From Vibrio toranzoniae (lineage in GTDB: Bacteria > Pseudomonadota > Gammaproteobacteria > Enterobacterales > Vibrionaceae), in NCBI RefSeq assembly GCF_024347655.1, contig NZ_AP025514.1, forward strand, positions 1,426,001 through 1,490,000: a stretch of 64,000 bases of DNA, written 5' to 3'. Position numbers and translations under genes: made by a program. The notes under the pieces were generated by a model. That model searched no databases. It was not told where the DNA came from and was given only the letters and a program-made list of their open reading frames with translations. Below, in pieces: positions 60,971-64,000 of this stretch (the stretch's first letter is position 1; every line of letters starts with the position of its first letter).

Positions 60971-62086
60971 TTGAAAGCTAAAAAATCAGTAGGAAAGCCA
61001 GTCGTACAACTTACTGGCATTAGTAAAAGTTTCGATGACAAAGAAGTTATCGGTAATCTTGATCTAAACGTAAATCATGGTGAGTTTCTCACGATTTTAG
61101 GCCCATCAGGTTGTGGTAAAACAACCGTACTAAGAATGATTGCGGGTTTTGAAACGGCAGATAGTGGTCAAATACTATTAGCTGACCAGAACGTAACCCA
61201 AGTTCCTGCTGAACAAAGGCATGTTAACACTGTATTCCAAAGCTATGCCCTATTCCCGCATATGACTGTCTTCGATAATGTGGCATTTGGCTTACGCATG
61301 CAGAAAGTTCCAGGCAACGAGATTGAACCTCGTGTGATGGAAGCTTTAAAAATGGTGCGCTTAGAACAAATGGCACAGCGAAAACCACACCAGCTATCCG
61401 GTGGCCAACAGCAACGTATCGCCATCGCTCGTGCTGTCGTTAATAAGCCTAAAGTTCTTCTATTGGATGAATCTCTATCTGCTCTTGATTACAAGTTACG
61501 TAAACAGATGCAAATCGAGCTTAAACAATTACAACGCCAACTTGGTATCACGTTCATTTTTGTAACGCACGACCAAGAAGAAGCGCTGTCTATGTCTGAC
61601 CGCATTATTGTTATGCGTGATGGCGTGATTGAACAAGATGGCACACCGAGAGAGATCTACGAAGAGCCTAAGAACCTGTTTGTAGCTCGCTTCATTGGGG
61701 AAATTAACGTATTCGAAGCGACAGCGAAATCTCGTCTAGATGAAAAGCGCATTGTTGCGACAATCGAAGGTGAAGAGTCTGTTATCTATCACGATAAAGA
61801 CATAACACCGGGTCAAAAACTTCAAGTATTGCTTCGCCCTGAAGATCTTCGTATCGAAGAAATCAAAGAGTCTGAGCAACGCGGTATTGTTGGTCACATT
61901 GTCGAGCGAACCTATAAAGGCATGACATTGGATTCAGTGGTAGAACTTGAATCTGGTATGCGTGTGATGGTTAGCGAATTCTTCAACGAAGATGACCCTG
62001 ATGTTGATCACTCACTGGGCCAAAAAGTTGCAGTAACTTGGGTTGAGAGCTGGGAAGTGGTATTAGAAGATGAGCAAAAAGTTTAA
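60971..62086 (+). CDS. potA: spermidine/putrescine ABC transporter ATPase PotA
   Basis: PotA powers polyamine uptake. Walker A is [10 protein letters not shown]-loop region [17 protein letters not shown], signature LSGGQQQR, Walker [13 protein letters not shown] and H-loop [10 protein letters not shown]. The C-terminal TOBE-like regulatory domain (about 245-371) aligns with E. coli PotA to the end ([24 protein letters not shown]). The start is TTG, with AGGTGGAG about 11 bases upstream; there is no in-frame ATG near the family start. It overlaps potB by 17 bases. Confidence 0.95.
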   Translation: MKAKKSVGKPVVQLTGISKSFDDKEVIGNLDLNVNHGEFLTILGPSGCGKTTVLRMIAGFETADSGQILLADQNVTQVPAEQRHVNTVFQSYALFPHMTVFDNVAFGLRMQKVPGNEIEPRVMEALKMVRLEQMAQRKPHQLSGGQQQRIAIARAVVNKPKVLLLDESLSALDYKLRKQMQIELKQLQRQLGITFIFVTHDQEEALSMSDRIIVMRDGVIEQDGTPREIYEEPKNLFVARFIGEINVFEATAKSRLDEKRIVATIEGEESVIYHDKDITPGQKLQVLLRPEDLRIEEIKESEQRGIVGHIVERTYKGMTLDSVVELESGMRVMVSEFFNEDDPDVDHSLGQKVAVTWVESWEVVLEDEQKV

Positions 62087-62927
62087 TTTACAAAACGCGA
62101 TTGTTGCTTTAATCACAGGTTGGTTGGTGCTGTTCGTGATGATTCCAAACATCATGATCATCGGTACTAGCTTCTTAACTCGTGATGAAGCGAACTTGAT
62201 CGAGATGACCTTCACTCTCGATAACTACGTGCGTTTGGCTGACCCGCTGTATTTTAAAGTGTTAATGCACTCTTTCTATATGGCGATTGTCGCAACCCTA
62301 CTTTGTTTAATCATTGGCTACCCGTTCGCTTACATCGTGGCAAAAATGCCGGCGAAATGGCGTCCAATCATGTTGTTCCTAGTGATTGTGCCATTCTGGA
62401 CCAACTCTTTGATCCGTACTTACGGATTAAAAGTGGTGCTGGGTACTCAAGGCGTGTTGAACAAAGGCTTATTAGCGTTAGACATTATCGATAAACCGTT
62501 ACGTATCATGTACTCAGAAACAGCAGTGATGATCGGTTTGGTGTATATCCTACTTCCGTTCATGATTCTGCCGTTGTATTCAGCGATTGAAAAACTGGAT
62601 GATACGTATTTAGAAGCCGCGAAAGATTTAGGTGCGAACAAACTGCAAACGTTATTGAAAGTCGTACTTCCTTTGACAATGCCAGGCATTATCGGCGGTT
62701 GTTTACTTGTATTGCTCCCTGCGCTTGGAATGTTTTACATTTCAGATTTGTTGGGCGGTGCTAAGAACCTGTTGATCGGTAACGTCATTAAGAGCCAAGT
62801 GCTGAATGCTCGTGATTGGCCGTTTGGCGCTGCAACCAGTATTGCACTGACTACCGCTATGGCCGTGATGCTTTATGCCTACTATCGTGCAGGCAAGTTA
62901 TTGAATAAGAAAGTGGAGCTAGACTAA
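62070..62927 (+). CDS. potB: spermidine/putrescine ABC transporter permease PotB
   Basis: This 285-residue inner-membrane permease has six helices. It has the ABC-permease EAA loop [26 protein letters not shown] (read in parts, about 186-211) that docks with PotA. It forms the channel with PotC. It overlaps potA by 17 bases and potC by one base (TAATG), so the three are translationally coupled. Confidence 0.95.
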   Translation: MSKKFNLQNAIVALITGWLVLFVMIPNIMIIGTSFLTRDEANLIEMTFTLDNYVRLADPLYFKVLMHSFYMAIVATLLCLIIGYPFAYIVAKMPAKWRPIMLFLVIVPFWTNSLIRTYGLKVVLGTQGVLNKGLLALDIIDKPLRIMYSETAVMIGLVYILLPFMILPLYSAIEKLDDTYLEAAKDLGANKLQTLLKVVLPLTMPGIIGGCLLVLLPALGMFYISDLLGGAKNLLIGNVIKSQVLNARDWPFGAATSIALTTAMAVMLYAYYRAGKLLNKKVELD

Positions 62928-63697
62928 TGGGTCGCACAGTAAAGTTCAGCTTTATGGCGCTGGTATACGTTTTTCTATACCTACCTATTATCGTATTGAT
63001 TGCAAACTCATTTAATGCCAATAAGTTTGGTATGAAATGGGGTGGCTTTACCACTAAGTGGTATGACGCGCTGATTAACAACGACAGCCTAATGCAGGCC
63101 GCGTGGCACTCGATTAACGTAGCCGTGTTCTCAGCAACAGCCGCAACGATTGTCGGAAGCCTGACAGCAGTAGCCCTATTCCGTTACCAATTCAAAGGTA
63201 AAGGCGTAGTAAATGGCATGCTTTTCATCGTAATGATGTCACCAGATATCGTCATGGCGATTTCGCTTCTTGCGCTATTCTTGGTAATGGGTGTGCAACT
63301 TGGGTTTTTTACCCTACTTGCCGCGCACATTACTTTCTGCCTGCCGTTTGTTGTGGTAACGGTCTACAGTCGCTTGAATGGCTTTGATGTAAAAATGCTA
63401 GAAGCAGCAAAAGACTTAGGGGCAAGCGAATGGACGATTCTAAAACAGATCATCCTGCCTCTTGCTAAGCCAGCGGTTGCTGCGGGTTGGTTATTGAGCT
63501 TCACTCTGTCTTTGGACGACGTGATCATCAGCTCTTTCGTCACGGGCCCAACCTATGAAATCTTGCCACTGAAGATTTACTCAATGGTTAAAGTCGGTAT
63601 CTCTCCTGAGGTAAACGCCCTAGCAACAGTGATGTTAGTGGTGTCGTTAGTTCTGGTGATTATTTCTCAGTTATTAGCGAGAGAGAAGATCAAGTAA
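62927..63697 (+). CDS. potC: spermidine/putrescine ABC transporter permease PotC
   Basis: This 256-residue permease has six helices and the EAA loop [20 protein letters not shown]. It is followed by the conserved FTLSLDDVIISSFVTGP segment that marks PotC. It partners PotB. A GGAG in the potB tail provides the ribosome binding site. A hairpin separates it from potD. Confidence 0.95.
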   Translation: MGRTVKFSFMALVYVFLYLPIIVLIANSFNANKFGMKWGGFTTKWYDALINNDSLMQAAWHSINVAVFSATAATIVGSLTAVALFRYQFKGKGVVNGMLFIVMMSPDIVMAISLLALFLVMGVQLGFFTLLAAHITFCLPFVVVTVYSRLNGFDVKMLEAAKDLGASEWTILKQIILPLAKPAVAAGWLLSFTLSLDDVIISSFVTGPTYEILPLKIYSMVKVGISPEVNALATVMLVVSLVLVIISQLLAREKIK

Positions 63698-63770
63698 GTC
63701 TCCTACTCTATACAGAGACGAACTTGATAAGAAGTTAACAAACTTCATGTTCTACAAAGTGTTAATCATA

Positions 63771-63802
63771 AACAGAATGGTAAATTGCCATTCTGTTTTT
63801 CT
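63771..63802 (+). terminator. hairpin between potC and potD
   Basis: The arms AACAGAATGG and CCATTCTGTT with a 7-base loop are followed by TTTT. It may end or attenuate potABC messages or protect their 3-prime end. Confidence 0.7.
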
Positions 63803-63843
63803 ATCTACTGCCTTCGGGCACGTTTAGTTTGGAGCTAACGTCA

Positions 63844-64000
63844 ATGAAAAAATGGGCTACTCTATTAGCTGGTAGTGCATGTGCGCTTTCAATGTTATCT
63901 GCACCATCGTTTGCAAAAGATAACAAAGAGTTGGTATTCATGAACTGGGGACCTTACATCAACAGTGAGATCTTAGAACAGTTCACGGATGAAACTGGCA
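63844..64000 (+). CDS. potD: polyamine-binding periplasmic protein PotD, 5-prime part
   Basis: Only the first 52 codons are in the window. A signal peptide (MKKWATLLAGSACALSMLSA, cleavage near SFA-KD) is followed by ELVFMNWGPYINSEILEQF, which matches the start of mature PotD (LYFYNWTEYVPPGLLEQF in E. coli). It binds spermidine/putrescine in the periplasm and delivers it to PotBC. GGAG lies upstream. Confidence 0.9.
   Translation, partial: MKKWATLLAGSACALSMLSAPSFAKDNKELVFMNWGPYINSEILEQFTDETG

Noticed and set aside
60793..60981. 62-codon plus-strand frame upstream of and overlapping potA
   Set aside because: It has no family resemblance, lies in AT-rich promoter DNA, has no good ribosome binding site, and overlaps the potA ribosome binding site and start.
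1..64000. CRISPR arrays, tRNA/rRNA genes, IS elements, intact prophage or known defence system
   Set aside because: No regularly spaced repeats, cloverleaf-like genes, transposase or integrase reading frames, phage structural genes or defence operons were seen; the only mobile-element hint is the decayed strip beside dif.

Overview
The window is bacterial chromosome from a Vibrio (Vibrionaceae), most like the non-cholerae marine vibrios. The reasons are the gene families and their order: letAB-rsmF, proQ-prc, pyrD-zapC, rlmKL-uup, ycbZ-fabA-rmf, matP, ccoNOQP-ccoHIS-fnr-uspE-ttcA and potABCD, together with Vibrio-typical DUF families (DUF3466, DUF3634, DUF2835). It sits at the replication terminus of the main chromosome. 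A complete dif site (XerC arm, 6-bp centre, XerD arm) lies at 44030-44057, matP lies 5 kb to its left, and a perfect matS site (MatP operator) lies at 51916-51928. No rRNA, tRNA, IS element, CRISPR array or intact prophage was seen.

Layout. 1-7.4 kb: a left-edge gene fragment, a siroheme-synthase-like enzyme with a decayed C-terminal domain, aroH-yajQ, a stand-alone relative of the PEP synthase C-terminal domain, a DUF4442 thioesterase-fold protein, an unknown membrane protein and a CvfB-type S1 protein. 7.4-18.1 kb: rsmF, the LetA/LetB lipid-transport pair, an ABC exporter, msrC, proQ and prc. 18.3-27.4 kb: a small exported protein, pepN, a DUF2835 gene with a LexA-type box, and the 1613-residue NAD-glutamate dehydrogenase. 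27.7-36.3 kb: pyrD, zapC, rlmKL-glutaredoxin-uup-DUF3466 and rmf. 36.6-41.6 kb: fabA, ycbZ, matP, DUF3634, a TolA-C-like periplasmic protein and an HDOD protein. 41.7-44.2 kb: the accessory strip next to dif, with a DUF2971 gene, an orphan outer-membrane barrel and about 0.6 kb of broken reading frames ending 34 bp from dif. 44.2-47.6 kb: a FIST sensor and soluble hybrid histidine kinase pair, plus a small membrane protein. 47.8-57.9 kb: cbb3 oxidase genes, its copper/assembly genes, fnr, uspE and ttcA. 58.2-64 kb: a DUF2987-like protein, a Bax-type glucosaminidase, a membrane protein and potABC, with potD running off the end.

How the parts fit. Several genes here act on terminus biology: matP and matS organise the Ter region, dif is where XerCD/FtsK resolve chromosome dimers, and zapC acts on FtsZ. 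The respiratory block pairs a microaerobic oxidase with the oxygen sensor Fnr, whose gene carries an Fnr-type box. There is no single unmistakable new system. The best leads are the dif/matS architecture (including a matS-like site just upstream of matP), the gene-decay scar abutting dif, the stand-alone TolA-C-like protein nearby, the LexA-type box on the DUF2835 gene, and two degenerate enzyme domains (PEP synthase C-terminus and siroheme methylase).
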